Notes: generated from the letters alone by a model not told the origin. Positions 1-11,592 are shown, numbered from the stretch's first letter. The stretch is DNA of 64,000 bases from Euborellia annulipes (GCA_023213315.1 JAKCPI010003013.1:1-64000), one strand, 5' to 3'. Numbers and translations are program-made.

Positions 1-153
1 ATGAAATTTTATTCACCTACGTTGACGTTAACCCGTGCCGACCTGCCCGCAAAGTTTTTGAAAATAGTCGTTTTTGATAATCTCTTGATATATACCTAGA
101 TTATTGCAATTAAGTAAGTATTAGGTAGACAATTAAGTAAAAACAAAAAAAAA

Positions 154-1203
154 CACCTCAAAAGCCCTTTAGGGGTTTTTTTGAAATTCGGACCTTAAGG
201 GCCCGAAATCGTCCCTTTGGAAAAAAATGCATTTTTTAATTAAATTTTTGACTTCTTTAATTACGTTTAAACGAGATGAGATATCAAATTAGATTCCTTC
301 GGTACATTCTTCCTTAAAAGAACACCTCAAAAGCCCTTTAGGGGTTTTTTGAAATTCGGACCTTAAGGGCCCAAAATCGCCACTTTGGAAAAAAATGCAT
401 TTTTTAATTAAATTTTTGACTTTCTTTAATTACGTTTAAACGATATGAGATATCAATTAGCTCTCTTCGCTAAAAGTTTCTTTAAATAAATATCTCGAAA
501 AGGTTTTCAGGGTTTTTTGAAATTCGGGGCCTAAGGGCCCAAAATCGCCACTTTGGAAAAAAATGCATTTTTTAATTAAATTTTTGACTTTCTTTAATTA
601 CGTTTAAACGAGATGAGATATCAAATTAACTCTCTTCGGTACAGTTCTTCCGTAAATGAACACCTCAAAAGCTCTTAAGGGGTTTTTTGAAATTCGGGGC
701 CTAAGGGCCCAAAATCGCCATTTTGGAAAAAAATGCATTTTTTAATTAAATTTTTGACTTTCTTTAATTACGTTTAAACGATATGAGATATCAATTAGCT
801 CTCTTCGCTAAAAGTTTCTTTAAATAAATATCTCGAAAAGGTTTTCAGGGTTTTTTGAAATTCGGGGCCTAAGGGCCCAAAATTGCCATTTTGGAAAAAA
901 TGCATTTTTTAATTAAATTTTTGACTCTCTTTAATTACGTATAAACGAGATGAGATATCAAATTAATTCCTTCGGTACATTCTTCCGTAAATGAACACCT
1001 CAACAGCTCTTAAGGGGTTTTTTGAAATTCGGGGCTTAAGGGCCCAAAATCGCCATTTTAGAAAAAAATGCATTTTTTAATTAAATTTTTGACTTTCTTT
1101 AATTACGTTTAAACGAGATGAGATATCAATTAGCTCTCTTCGCCAAAAGTTTCTTTAAATAAATATCTCGAAAAGGTTTTCAGGGTTTTTTGAAATTCGG
1201 ATC
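154..1203. repeat. 168-bp satellite, two alternating unit types
   Basis: Seven unit starts are visible at 154, 323, 491, 661, 829, 996 and 1164, a period of 167-170 bp. Each unit holds a CACCTC or TATCTCG start, a GGGTTTTTTGAAATTCGG block, a GGGCCC(A) box, an AATGCATTTTTTAATTAA box and an ACGTTTAAACG-like box. From the third unit on, two types alternate (CACCTCAA... and TATCTCGAAAAGG...), which gives a higher-order dimer of about 336 bp. The array stops abruptly at about 1203. Its left end is diffuse, so it may be a fragment of a longer array. Confidence 0.9.
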
Positions 1204-2041
1204 CTAAACCTGTATTATGGATAAAGTTTCTACCGTAGGCTCTAGTTGAAATATTTTGAAAATTAAAATATTAAAATAAAACACTCGGTTATTGGTTCCA
1301 AGTTATTTATTAATTATAAATCAACACTAATTAAGTATTTTGGCACTAATATTTATATTTAATAGTGGAAGATTATAATTATTTTTTTTTAAACTTTGAG
1401 TCTCTTGGGGCACCTCAAGATATTATCGTATTAAGAAATAAAAATAGGGGGTAAATAGTCACATTATGGAACAACTTTCCAGGGTAGCCCGTTTTGAAAT
1501 TCGAAAAAAAAAAAATTTCGCTCCACCCTATTAGTCATATCCCGAGACGCCGCCCGTCAGGGCCTAGCGGAGGTTGGTTTGCCGAAGGCAACCCTACCGT
1601 CGCTAGTTCTTTCTATATTTCATTAAAAGCGATATTTCGGCGACGACAGCAAGACATCATGAGGCATATAAAAAAATTATTTTTGAAACATTATTTTTAA
1701 CTCACCCCTCTCTTCTCACGAATGTCCCTCTTTTTCGTTATTTTATAAATCCACTGAAGAAGTGCCAATAAGCCTCCGAAACATTTGGAAATATTACCTT
1801 ATGTTTAATAAAGAATTGCTGAATTACCAAACAGAGTACAACTGACAAATAGAGCGAGGGCGCGCAACTCTATCCGCACAGCTTGTATGGCCATGTTTCG
1901 GAGCTAGTCGGCACGGGTTGCAGTGCCCCAAATATGCTAAAATTTTATTTGTGAGTATTTTAGGGGCAAATGAAAAAAACTAGGCCCTATGCGTTCCAAA
2001 ATAAATACTTTGAAAAATAAGGGACACCCTAATATATATAT
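1204..2041. other. Intergenic, no gene seen
   Basis: AT-rich sequence with a GC-richer patch at 1530-1640. No convincing exon was found. A decayed hammerhead-like core (CTGAAGA at 1754-1760, GAAA at 1778-1781) is present, but the stem II pairing is lost. Confidence 0.5.
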
Positions 2042-2999
2042 ATGCGAAGACAAGTTTTCTCGGGTTAAGTCGCGTGGGGTGCTGAGATTTACTCTGACGT
2101 TTCGGCTCTCCTTTTGGAGCCATTTTCAAGAGAGAAGGAAGTTGGGAGGTAATGGTGGAGGGGGGTTGTTTACGGGGTCGCAGTCTTCCTGGTCCCCAGG
2201 TCAATTTGGTGGTGAGGGTGGATTTCTGAGAACTGAAGGATGATGAGGAGTGGATTGGTCCTGAGAACTGGAGGAAGGTTGGGTGTGTGAATTGTGTTCG
2301 GTTTAGGTTGACTACGGGGCCTCAATCTGCCTACTCCCCAAGTCGGTGTGTTGGTGGTGTGTTTGGTGGATGCCTCAGAGGTCTGGGTTTGTCTCTGAGG
2401 AATGGACAGTGGTTGGTTCTGTGTAATCGGGTTTGTGTTTGGTTTGGGTTGACTTTGGGGCCTCAACTGCTCTCCCAAGTCAGGGGTGTTAGCTCTTGGT
2501 TCCCGGGGTAACTGTCAGTTACTCTCGGCCTGGGGAGTAGGCAGGTTGAGACCCCGGGAACCAAGAGCTAACACCCCGACTTGGGGAGTAGGCAGATTGA
2601 GGCCCCAAAGTCAACCCAAACCAAACACAAACCCGATTACACAGAACCAACCACTGTCCATTCCTCAGAGACAAACCCAGACCTCTGAGGCATCCACCAA
2701 ACACACCACCAACACACCGACTTGGGGAGTAGGCAGATTGAGGCCCCGTAGTCAACCTAAACCGAACACAATTACACACACCCAATCCTTCCTCCAGTTC
2801 TCAGAGACCAATCCACGCCTCTGAGTCATCCACCAAATTGACCTGGGGACCAGGAAGACTGCGACCCCGTAAACAACCCCCCTCCACCATTACCTCCTAA
2901 CTTCCTTCTCTCTTGAAAATGGCTCCAAAAGGAGAGCCGAAACGTCGAGTAAATCTCAGCACCCCACGCGACTTAACCCGAGAAAACTTGTCTTCGCAT
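2042..2999. mobile_element. Foldback (palindromic) element, about 0.96 kb
   Basis: Two long arms are near-perfect inverted copies. The left arm begins TGCGAAGACAAG and the right arm ends CTTGTCTTCGCA. The centre pairs GGTTCCCGGGG (about 2498-2508) with CCCCGGGAACC (about 2552-2562). A CTTGGGGAGTAGGCAG motif recurs within the arms, so they also hold internal repeats. The outer arms carry a decayed hammerhead-like block (GGCTCC...GGAG.GCCGAAACGTC) on the right-arm + strand, with a mutated TTGAAAA core. All open frames here are mirror images produced by the palindrome. No target duplication was resolved because the flanks are TA-rich. Confidence 0.85.
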
Positions 3000-3046
3000 A
3001 CATCCGGTCGCGGAAACCTTCAAGAACATATATATATATATATATA

Positions 3047-3135
3047 TATATACTAGACGCAAAGCCCCGCCTTCGGCGGGGCTTTACGCCTAGCCAGGGG
3101 GCTGCGCCCCCTGGACCCCCCCTTGCTCGCAAAAA
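3047..3135 (+). repeat. GC-rich CTAG...CCCCGCC repeat fragment
   Basis: Starts ACTAGACGCAAAGCCCC after a short (AT)n run and contains the GGGGGCTGCGCCCCC hairpin. It belongs to the same family as the GC-rich blocks near 8130, 12955, 48681 and 49075. Its class is unknown. Confidence 0.6.
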
Positions 3136-3227
3136 ATTGAAAATTGTGGATTTCTATAAAACATATACATATATACATACCGGTACATACAAACATTTTT
3201 CCCAATTCATTTTTATATATATAGATT

Positions 3228-3530
3228 ATTTTAACGGTTAATTATTCATGAACTTAAGATTTTTTGTGAATCATATCCTTTCCGGGACTCTCCCGGTACA
3301 CAGGCAAAAAATTTACGCCGATATTTAAGAATTCAAAATGTAAATAAATAAAAAATCGTAAACATGGGTAAATATTTATTTTGTTACCATGGCAACTATT
3401 TCTCCTAATTTTTATTTTTTTCTTATTTTAACGGTTAATTACTCATTAACTTATTGTTATTTGTGAAACAAAACCTGTCCGGGACTCTCACAAACATACA
3501 CAGAAAATTTCATCATAATTGGTTCAGTCG
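3228..3530. repeat. Imperfect direct duplication
   Basis: Two copies, about 3228-3330 and 3424-3530, share AACGGTTAATTA..., TTGTGAA and (T)CCGGGACTCTC. Between them lies a TTTGTTACCATGGCAAC motif that also occurs in the palindromic family near 15.2, 27.0, 29.2 and 53.4 kb. This is likely an old transposable-element fragment. Confidence 0.5.
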
Positions 3531-3570
3531 TTTAGGAGGAGTTCAGTCACATACACACGTACAGAAGAAT

Positions 3571-3582
3571 TATATATATAAA

Positions 3583-3633
<51 letters not shown>
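3571..3633. repeat. (AT)n microsatellite
   Basis: A nearly pure TA dinucleotide run, interrupted once near 3580. Confidence 0.95.
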
Positions 3634-3634
<1 letters not shown>

Positions 3635-3735
3635 CATAATAACGGTTATCGTTTAAAGTCTTATATGGCCTAGTTGCCGAAAAGACTATGTGAAAGTGAG
3701 TGTGAGTGTTTTTTTATTTAAAAAAAAACTTTTTC
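3634..3735 (+). mobile_element. tRNA-derived SINE, 5'-truncated tail (+)
   Basis: Carries the family tail: AAAGTCTTATATGGCCTAG, TTGCCGAAAAGACT, a GTGAGTGTGAGTG repeat and an A-rich end. The tRNA head and central palindrome are missing, as expected for 5'-truncated retroposition. Confidence 0.7.
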
Positions 3736-3984
3736 TTGGGAGAGGGGGGGGGGAGGACTTTATTTTTCTTAAAATAAATAAAAAATAACAAATAGGTATC
3801 TCAAATTTGGTCAATTTAATTAAATTTTTACAATTTATATATCCGTAGATATATTTTGAAATATTTTTTATAAAGAATAATATACAATTTAAAAAAGATC
3901 AAAGACCTTGGGGGAGGGCGTGGGGGGGGGGGGTCAGATATCCGGACTGCATTAGATATACAATTAAAATTCATATAATTTTTT

Positions 3985-4602
3985 TTAACACTCACACTTT
4001 TTTTCTCATTCACACTCACACTCACCCTCAGACATACATTCAAACAGTCTTTTCGTCAACTCAGGCCATATAAGTCTTTAAACGATACTCGTATTGTTGC
4101 TTTTTGAGGTTGTGGCTGTGATGTGATTATAATGGAGAATTGGAGATATAGCCAAATTGGGATTATCTTTTTATTATTATTATGATACTCCAATTGAATT
4201 AATATATCTATTTGGAGTTCAGGCATTCTAATTTAAGCCATTTCGTATCCAAATGGCTTAAATAAAATCATCAGACTTCCTGGTCCCCCCCCCCTTTCTT
4301 AATTTTTTAATAAATTAAAAAAAATTAGAGGTTTTTTAAACTTTTTCCCCCTCAAATATATTTGGAAGAGAAGGAGTCTGCCGCCCATCAAGCCTGCCAT
4401 CTTGGATCGAAAATTGTATATTTGAAGCCAAGAAGAAGCTAGAAATAACATTTACTTATGTATTTATTGTTATATATGATAATTTCAATAAATTGTTATT
4501 TATTTACTTAAAAAAAAAAATCAGACTGCCTGGGATTCGAACCCGCGACCCTTGGTATACCAGGCCAGCAAGCTAACAACCCCTACACCAAGCCCGAGGC
4601 AA
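3985..4602 (-). mobile_element. tRNA-derived SINE (-), interrupted
   Basis: On the minus strand it reads: tRNA-like head (box B GGGTTCGAATCCC, 4521-4602), palindrome body (CCATTT...AAATGG, 4230-4265), then a tail with GACTGTTTGAATGT-type repeats and a poly-A end at about 3985. A 236-bp retroposed fragment (4284-4519) splits it. Confidence 0.8.
4284..4519 (+). mobile_element. Retroposed fragment inside SINE
   Basis: Bounded by a duplicated ATCAGACT(T/G)CCTGG (4270-4283 and 4520-4533), which is a 14-bp target duplication with one mismatch. It ends in CTTAAAAAAAAAA after a CAATAAATTG signal. This is consistent with the 3' end of a LINE-type insertion. No coding part is recognisable. Confidence 0.6.
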
Positions 4603-5765
4603 ATTCATATAATTCAAAATCAACGTTGGTTATTTTTTTTTTTTATTTTTACTAATAGCTGTCATATGAGCATTCACAAAATATTGGCATACATTTCATC
4701 ATATGTAGATATAGAAATTGTAAAAATATAAATTGCAATTCAGCCAATCCCAGGGCGTTAGAAGTAATGAATTTTTAAAAATGTTTCTCCAATGTTCCTA
4801 CGCTTTGGGATCGGCCGAAAAAACGCTCCTTAAGCAGGAAAGACGTAAGCATTAATTGTCCATTAAATATTAAATCTATGTGTGTATTTCAAGTTCAAAA
4901 TAGACACATAGGTTTAATATTTATTATTTTATTATTAGATTAAATTAAATAAAAGCACACCTACCGGCATAACTAATATCAATATATAAAAGAAGCTCAA
5001 AGTCAATTGCATTAATAAAAAGACGCTGAAATATCCATTATGCAATTTCTGTTGATATTCAATATAGAGATCCTCGAGATTTTTTTCTTTGAATTGCCGC
5101 TGAAAAATTTATTATTATTTATTATTACCGGTACCTATTTATTAATATTACTAACAATTATTATTGCGCCTGTCTATTTTTAAGACTAATAAAGAAATAA
5201 AATAAATAGTAATTGAAAATTATCATCAAAAGAAATTTCCTATAGGCCTAATAAATATAAATATAATAATTAATTTCATATCTTAGTAAATTTTATAATT
5301 TTTAATCGTTTTGTTATCTAAATTATTTAGTTATTTATATTGAATATTAGTAAAGTGATAAATTCTTCTAACTTATTTATTTTATTTTACTTTTTTATGA
5401 TAATCATAAATAGTGCTAATTTCAAAAGGATGTTCAAAAGGACCAAGATAGGAAAGAGAAGGGAAGGTTCGCCGCAGGCGGGTGGATCAATCTACCAAAG
5501 TACGAGGGTTTTAAGGGCCGTTTTGATATAAAGGAACAAACAAACAAAATACTTTTAAACCACTAAATACTTTTGGGCCGATTTTTCTTCATCTTCTGTC
5601 TTGGTGATTTTTGGCATTAACAGCAGAAACCAAATTATCCGAGACAAGCGAGATTCATCACGGATCTCTCGGTTTTGGTCCATAAACTTGACAAAAGGCG
5701 GCAGATTTTATGAAGAAGGCATACAAACCTTATTTTTAAGGCAGATCAGGTCTATTCTCTAAAAA
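4603..5765. other. AT-rich intergenic DNA
   Basis: No gene, RNA or repeat family was recognised in this stretch. Confidence 0.5.
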
Positions 5766-6050
5766 CAGACGTTAAAATCTAAAATAAACAAATGGGTGTT
5801 AAAAAGTAATGTAAAAACAATCAGCGTTAAAAAATGCTATTCTCTAAACAAAGTTTTAACAGCGACGTTAACATGGCATTCATTTTTAATACTATTTACT
5901 AAATGTTAACGCTTTGGCTTTAAATTTTTTTTGTTTACAGAATAGCTATTTGAGGCAAGGAAGTGATTTTGAATAGCATTTTTTAACGCTGATTATTTTT
6001 ACATTACTTTTTAACACCCATTTGTTTATTTTAAATTTTAACGTCTGAAG
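5766..6050. mobile_element. Foldback MITE-like element
   Basis: Arms of about 80 bp: CAGACGTTAAAAT...AAAAAATGCTATTCT at 5766-5846 and the reverse complement at about 5968-6050, ending TTTTAACGTCTG. The middle holds another GTTAACG-rich inverted segment. No target duplication was resolved. Confidence 0.75.
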
Positions 6051-6372
6051 GCAATTATTTAGAAAGAAATATAGTGATTTAAAATAGTTTTCGTCGGGGG
6101 AGGCCGGAATCAATAGCAAAGAATGAATGGAAATATATTTTTGCCATTTTGGAATTCAAAAGAGAAGACATTTGGCGTAGTGAACTCAAAAATTGAATTT
6201 TCAGACTTTTGCCACTCAGCATTCTCAGCAGGAGATATTAAAATTGAATTTTGTTTTTCCTCTGCTCAGACCCGAAGCCAGGGGAAGGGGATTGGGGACT
6301 TCAGGCCCAAATAATAGGCTATACAGTAAACAAATTTAAAAAAATAATACTGGAATAACTTTAAAAAATTTT

Positions 6373-6830
6373 TTTTATTTTAAACACACTTTTTCCCATT
6401 CACACACACACACTCACCAAGGGCTGATACAGGGGGGGTAAAGGGAGTAATTACCCCCCCCCCCGGAGATTAAAAAAAAATACTTTAATCTAAAATTTTA
6501 AAAATTAATACTTAAAAATTTGATTTGTATTTATGTTCTGGCAAACAAGTACAGAATGCACTTTTAAATTACCGAAATTAAGAAAAAATTGTGTGCTGTG
6601 CGACCAGTCACACCAGATTACTCCCCCCCCCCCCCCCCCCCCCGAGAAACACCTCTGGATCCGCCCTTGACACTCACACATACATACACACAGTCTTTTC
6701 GGCAAATTAGGCCATATAAGACTTACGATAACCGATGTTAATTAATATATTTATTTGGGGTCCAGGCATTCTTTTTTAAGCCATTTGGGATCCAAATGGT
6801 TTAAATAAAATCATCGGACTGCCCGAGGGC
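6373..6830 (-). mobile_element. tRNA-derived SINE (-), split by a hAT MITE
   Basis: The tail (CACACTTTTTCCCATTCACAC, 6385 onward) and body (CAGTCTTTTCGGCAAATTAGG, 6690; palindrome 6775-6800) belong to one SINE, interrupted by the element at 6418-6669. The tRNA head is truncated at about 6830. Confidence 0.75.
6418..6669. mobile_element. hAT-type MITE, 252 bp
   Basis: Ends CAAGGGC...GCCCTTG and is flanked by exact 8-bp duplications ACACTCAC (6410-6417 and 6670-6677), diagnostic of hAT insertion. It contains C-runs, including 19 C at about 6624-6642, and a fragment of the CTGGTGTGAC hairpin family. No transposase is present. Confidence 0.85.
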
Positions 6831-8127
6831 TTTTTAAAATAATAAGACAGAGTGTTATTTTTTCTTTTCTATTTGTAATAGACTATACATAATATAATAC
6901 AAAGCAATTTGAATTTTTTTCTCCGCCCCCCCCCCCCCTCTGGTTGCGCTACTGACTTATGAATATTTTCTGGCATAGACCGTTCAGACACGAGGCTCAT
7001 GCGCTCAATTGTTCTCGAAGATATTTTTCCTAAATTGACAATCTCTCTCATAAAATTCATATATGCACTGAAGATGGCCCCTGTATAGGAGCCGAAATAT
7101 TTGCAAATAAACTGAGGTGGTGTGAGAGAGAGAGAGAACGAAGGCTGGTTTTCATTCTCCTTATCGTCCTCAACTACGATTCCCAGCTACAAACAACTAC
7201 TGTATGGATATTTTCTCACTCTTAATGATGTCCAAGACCAGCCGGCATCGCCCTTTGGCTGTGGATTAAGAACCTCGCGAGCATAAGTATAAATAGACGA
7301 GTGACGAAGGGTAGTATTACTTGAACGAGGTAATATGTCCAGATCGTAAAAAGACATTTCTCATTCACACCTAAAAAAGAAGATTAAATAATATTAAGAA
7401 CCTTGTTTTTTCCTTATCTTAAAAGATATATTGAATGACTAAAATTTGTAAAGAAAGGGAGTTGCTGGGACATCCGCCCTGTGGAAGGGACAAAGGGTAA
7501 AGGAGCAGGCTACACGCCGGTGCTGAGGGAGTCCCTCCTCAACCAGGACATCCTCCAGAGCATAGAAGACAGGGGCATTTATAGAAATTTTTTTTCGGGG
7601 GGCCCTAGCTCATTTTTAAATCCCCCCCCTCCAATACACAAAATTTGCAATTATTTTAAATAAAATAAATAAATAAATATTTTTTTTGTTTAAATGAAGC
7701 ATCCCATCCATCTTTTCAAGGCTTATTGACCCCATCCGGTGCTGAGTCATTCAATGAAAGAACAATTTCCCAGAGAATTTTATCTTGTCTTTTTTTAATG
7801 GATAATGATTTATAAAAAAAAAAAAAAAAAAACCTGTGAACATTGCCGAATATTACGTTCTAATATGTATCTAATCGTTCGGCTTCGATTGAATTTTTTT
7901 CTATGAAAGCCTATAAAATGTTCATAAAAATAAGATAATTCAAAGATGTAAATAAATTTTATTTAAATATTCATCTTGTTTCTTCATCCATTCATCAGCA
8001 AAGAAGAAAGAGATAGAAAATGATTATCTCGTTCATATCTTAAAACAACTTGAGAAATATCAGATTTACTCTTTTTTTATCATAATTTTTTTTTATTATA
8101 GAATTCCTTCAATGTTTGATTGAATCG
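6831..8127. other. Intergenic with one coding-like patch
   Basis: Mostly TE debris: a C13 run at 6927, an (AG)n run at 7119-7136 and a hammerhead-like motif at 7059-7109. A GC-rich patch at about 7438-7590 is open on the + strand without an ATG and reads in part GAGYTPVLRESLLNQDILQ. It is probably a retroelement remnant but was not identified. No splice sites support it as a host exon. Confidence 0.45.
7059..7109 (+). ncRNA. Hammerhead-ribozyme-like motif, partly decayed
   Basis: Core CTGAAGA (7068-7074, fits CUGANGA), then one extra T, stem II GGCCCC/GGAGCC with one mismatch, GAAA (7094-7097) and UAUU (YRUH form). Stem I: TATATGCA upstream pairs with TGCAAATA downstream at 7 of 8 positions. 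The layout matches the small stem-III-less hammerheads of Penelope-like elements. Activity is uncertain. Confidence 0.5.
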
Positions 8128-8290
8128 CTTCGCTCTTAGCCTGGGGGGCTTCACCCCTGGTAGCTGGCTCGGACCCGCCTGCGGCGCACCCTCGTCTTTT
8201 CTTAATTTTTTTTTTAAACACACACTTTTTTCCGACACACACATGCACACAGTCTTTTCGGCTACTTAGGCCATATACAGGGCAGCAGAC
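8128..8290 (-). repeat. GC-rich repeat plus SINE tail fragment
   Basis: The GC-rich family block (CCTGGGGGGCTTCACCCCTGG, CTCGGACCCGCCTGCGGCG) at 8138-8195 is followed by a minus-strand SINE tail (TTTTTTAAACACACACTTTT, CAGTCTTTTCGG, AGGCCATATA) that stops where another GC-rich element starts (CAGGGCAGCAGACAG). Confidence 0.55.
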
Positions 8291-9165
8291 AGACTTGACG
8301 CCCCCCCCCCCAAAAAAAAAGTTTTTTTCTAGTTTGTAAACGGCTATTGTGGTCTTCACGCCAACAATTTTTTACACACTTTTTGACACAATTTTTGAAA
8401 CAGTTAATTAGACATAGCTTATGGTATTTATTTAAATAAAAAAATTATTTAAAAATTTGTCAAAATTCCCAAAACAAAGGATTACCATAATTTTTTGAAG
8501 CCAGAAGGACAGTCGATTTCCGGGTGGCCTGGGGGTAAGAAAATTTTTTTGAAAATTAGGCACTGAAATCTGCGTTTTTAGCTATCCTAAGACGTGGAAA
8601 ATATTATCAAACTTAACTTGACTTATAAGCATTTTAAATTAAAAAATAAGTATTATGGGGCACCTAAGTTGAGTAAAATTCCCCAATTTGGCCGTTTTCA
8701 GTTCATATTAGTAAAATTCCCACGCCAAACCGGACACGCGTTCCAAATTCGGACTTAAGGTAACCCTACCTAAACAGTAATAATAATAAAGGGTCGGATT
8801 AAGCCGAGCGCATAACTTTGCCCACCCCCTAATGGTCCGATGTTATACATATTATATATCCTTTTACTCGGGAGGAGGTCTAGTTTCTGAATATATAAAA
8901 AAAAAAAATTGTAGGTTATGTAAGGAAAAATTTTTGTCCCCCCCCCCCCCCCCGTTTTTATAAAATTGCCATACTCTCCTCGCCTTGAGGGATGCAAAAT
9001 TGTCAATTATAGCTTCCAAGTCAACTTTCCTCGTTAATTCTGTTTCCACAGCTATAACACCCAGACTTAATTAACTGTTTGGAAGATCAAGAAAATGAAT
9101 TAGCTTAAAGAACCCGGGCCCTCTCAGGAAAAAAAATTCAAGAAAATTATTTTTTTTTAATGAAA
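8291..9165. other. Intergenic TE debris
   Basis: C-runs at about 8299-8310 and 8939-8954. The rest is AT-rich with no recognisable gene. Confidence 0.5.
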
Positions 9166-9310
9166 TTTTTTTTTTTTTTTCACACTCACACACACATTCA
9201 CACAGTCTTTTCGGCAACTTAGGCCATTTAAGACTTTAGACGATAACCGTTGTAATTAATATATATATATTGGGGTTCAGGCATTTCTATTTAAGCAATC
9301 TGGTTAATGC
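9166..9310 (-). mobile_element. tRNA-derived SINE (-), partial
   Basis: Poly-T, then CACTCACACACACATTCACAC, CAGTCTTTTCGGCAACTTAGG and GGGGTTCAGGCATTTC; truncated in the palindrome body. A second small piece, GTCCAGACATTCTTATTTAAG, lies at about 9595-9630. Confidence 0.75.
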
Positions 9311-10400
9311 AATTTTAACTATGAAAATTATTTTTTATTAGAATTTTCAGGTTGGAGCGAAGAGGGCCCGGATCCCCTTGGAGAGCCCGGGGAGGGCGGG
9401 AACTAGGAGATTTTTTAGGGGAGGGAATTTAATTTTTTTTTTTTATTTAGTAAATCTTTCTTTAATTGCACCCCGATATCTGCCACCCGGGGCACATGCC
9501 CCCACTGCCCCCCCCCCCCTAGATCCGGCCCTAAGCCCGACCCTCGGGGATATGGACCCCTTGCCCCCTATTTTTTCATAAATAACGGTTTTGATGTCCA
9601 GACATTCTTATTTAAGCCATTTGGTAGTTTTATACAAAAATAGAGGATAAAACTGTATAAAATGTATAAAACTAAGGGGTTGTATACAACTGGGATGCGC
9701 ATGCGCGAACCCAACGAGAAAGGAAATTCAAATAAAATTTTTTTGGGGAGTTGGTTTACAGTTTTTTAAATCGGCCTAGATTTATGTGATAGTTTTTTTA
9801 TCCATCTATAAAACCGTGTATATTGGGGTGTCAATAGTAAATGGTTGGTTAATTTATCGCACAGATCACAACTTTCTAATACAGAATGTAAGAGAAAGTT
9901 GTGAGCTGTGCGACCAGTTACGCTAGATTTTTTATTTTATTTTATGAGGCGCCTCTGTAAGGTGATTTGACTTTTTTAAAATATCCCAGAAAAATTTTCT
10001 CACGAATTCGAAAGATTAATTAAATAAAATCCTCTCGTGATTTTTTAAACAAGTCCTTGTAATATCTTTCTAAATAATACTAATAGACTTCTGTATAAAT
10101 AACGACAAGGTGTTAAATATCTTAAATGGTTCTAATCAAAGTTTTAAGAAATTAATGATGGGTAATTTTTTATTTGAAAAGAATTTTTTAAATAAAAAAT
10201 TAATGACAGACATGCCTTTCGAATCTCGAGATGCGCTCTCTCCTGGAGAGAGCATCTCAAATGAAATTCCCTGTTCAGGAGATTGGAGCCGATTTGGTCA
10301 GGGCACTGATATTTATTCTGGTTGCTGAGCAATCTATTAAATGCATTAGCTCTAGTTACGGTGTGCCATGGTTTCATCCCAACTGAATTAGCCAAGATTA
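9311..10400. other. Intergenic, repeat remnants
   Basis: Includes a CTAGATCCGGCCCTAAG hAT-like end near 9520, and at 9850-9935 a degenerate hairpin of the CACAACTTTCT/AGAAAGTTGTG family. No gene was seen. Confidence 0.5.
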
Positions 10401-10667
10401 TCGGACAGACGTAACTATTTTATGGGGATGTTTCTCTTCGGGATTTTTCATACAGTAGAAAATCTGTCCGTACATAAAAAGGAGCCTCTCTTATGCATCC
10501 CTAGCCACAGAACGGAGATTTACGCTAAATCATTCAATATTCAATTGGCAAGATTGTGGAACAGTTTAAATGGAGTAAGTAAGAGTGCTTGCAACCTCCA
10601 TAAAGAATCTACGCCTGAAAACAGTGAGATAATGAGGGGAGAATTTCTGTGTGTTTGTTTGTTGTAG
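10401..10667 (+). pseudogene. LINE reverse-transcriptase C-terminal remnant
   Basis: The open frame at 10422-10667 reads SHRTEIYAKSFNIQLARLWN followed by SL. The R-T-x-x-Y-x-x-S-F...A/R-x-W-N-S-L pattern is the typical tail of non-LTR retrotransposon ORF2. Upstream sequence to about 10250 may belong to the same element but is too decayed to say. No intact RT motif remains. Confidence 0.5.
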
Positions 10668-11100
10668 AGTAATCAGAATATTCAATGCTAGGTGAAATTA
10701 TGTGGATTATCTACGAGTATACCTGGTATAAACCTCAAAATAATGAGAGGCAGTAAATATGAATAGTAATAGTGATACAGTATAAGGCCTCAAATGTCCT
10801 TAGAGCGTTATTCAATAATAAATATTATTATTACTATAAGGGTGTCTCTTCAGGGCCGGATAAAGGGACGGGCGCCGAATCAAAAAATAAAATATTTTTT
10901 TGCATTTATATTTTTAGGATTTATAAATTGTTTATTTTGACATGAGACAATGTTGACTAGATAACTAGATCTAGAGCACTCTTGTATAACAAGTAGGCCT
11001 ACGTTTATATTTCTCGCATGGGGTGCAGCGGGGTGACACTTGTACAATGTTCGACACTGCTTTTTGTGTTTTACTTCGTGTGTTGAAATATAGTAGACCA

Positions 11101-11345
11101 AATGAACAAACTATACTGGGCGGCTTTAGACATAGGTAATATGACCATGACCTCCCGTGATTGGAACAAGCTCCCTGCGTCTATCTTCCCCAAAACCTTC
11201 AATCTTCAGACTTTCAAGCCTAATCTCTCCCGCAGTTGAGTTTCCCTTTTTTCTTTTTTTTTTTTATAAATATATTCTTCCTGGCTGCATGTGACCACTG
11301 GTCATTATAGGTCTTCGGACCTCATGCACCCATTCCAAAAAAAAA
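11101..11345 (+). pseudogene. LINE 3' end (ORF2 tail and 3' UTR)
   Basis: Reads SRDWNKLPASIFPKTF...FKPNLSRS-stop (about 11143-11236), the familiar RDWN-x-LP ending of CR1/Jockey-like LINE ORF2. A 3' UTR-like stretch follows, with TCTTCCTGGCTGCATGTGAC and an A-run at about 11338. 5'-truncated. Confidence 0.6.
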
Positions 11346-11504
11346 AAACATGTCTGGTTGCTGATTGAGATTTTGTCGATATTCTCCTACTGCACTTATT
11401 TCCGAGCTATGCATTGTCTATCTATAAACTGTGCATTAACAACACTTGCCGTGCTGTATATTAAATAAATATATTTTTTACATTGTTCTTTATTTTAATT
11501 TTTT

Positions 11505-11592
11505 TAAATCATCAGACTGCCTGGGATCCGATCCTGGGGTCGCCCGCGGTATAGAAGGTTTACACACTACCAACTACACCAAGCCCGAGGGC
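11505..11592 (-). mobile_element. SINE tRNA-like head (-)
   Basis: AATCATCAGACTGCCTGGGA through CCAAGCCCGAGGG: the reverse complement of the head with boxes A and B. The body and tail are absent. It contains an extra GTCGCCCGC stretch and has lost a clean box B. Confidence 0.65.

Noticed and set aside
2170..2824. Overlapping proline/arginine-rich frames on both strands
   Set aside because: Mirror frames of a palindromic element.
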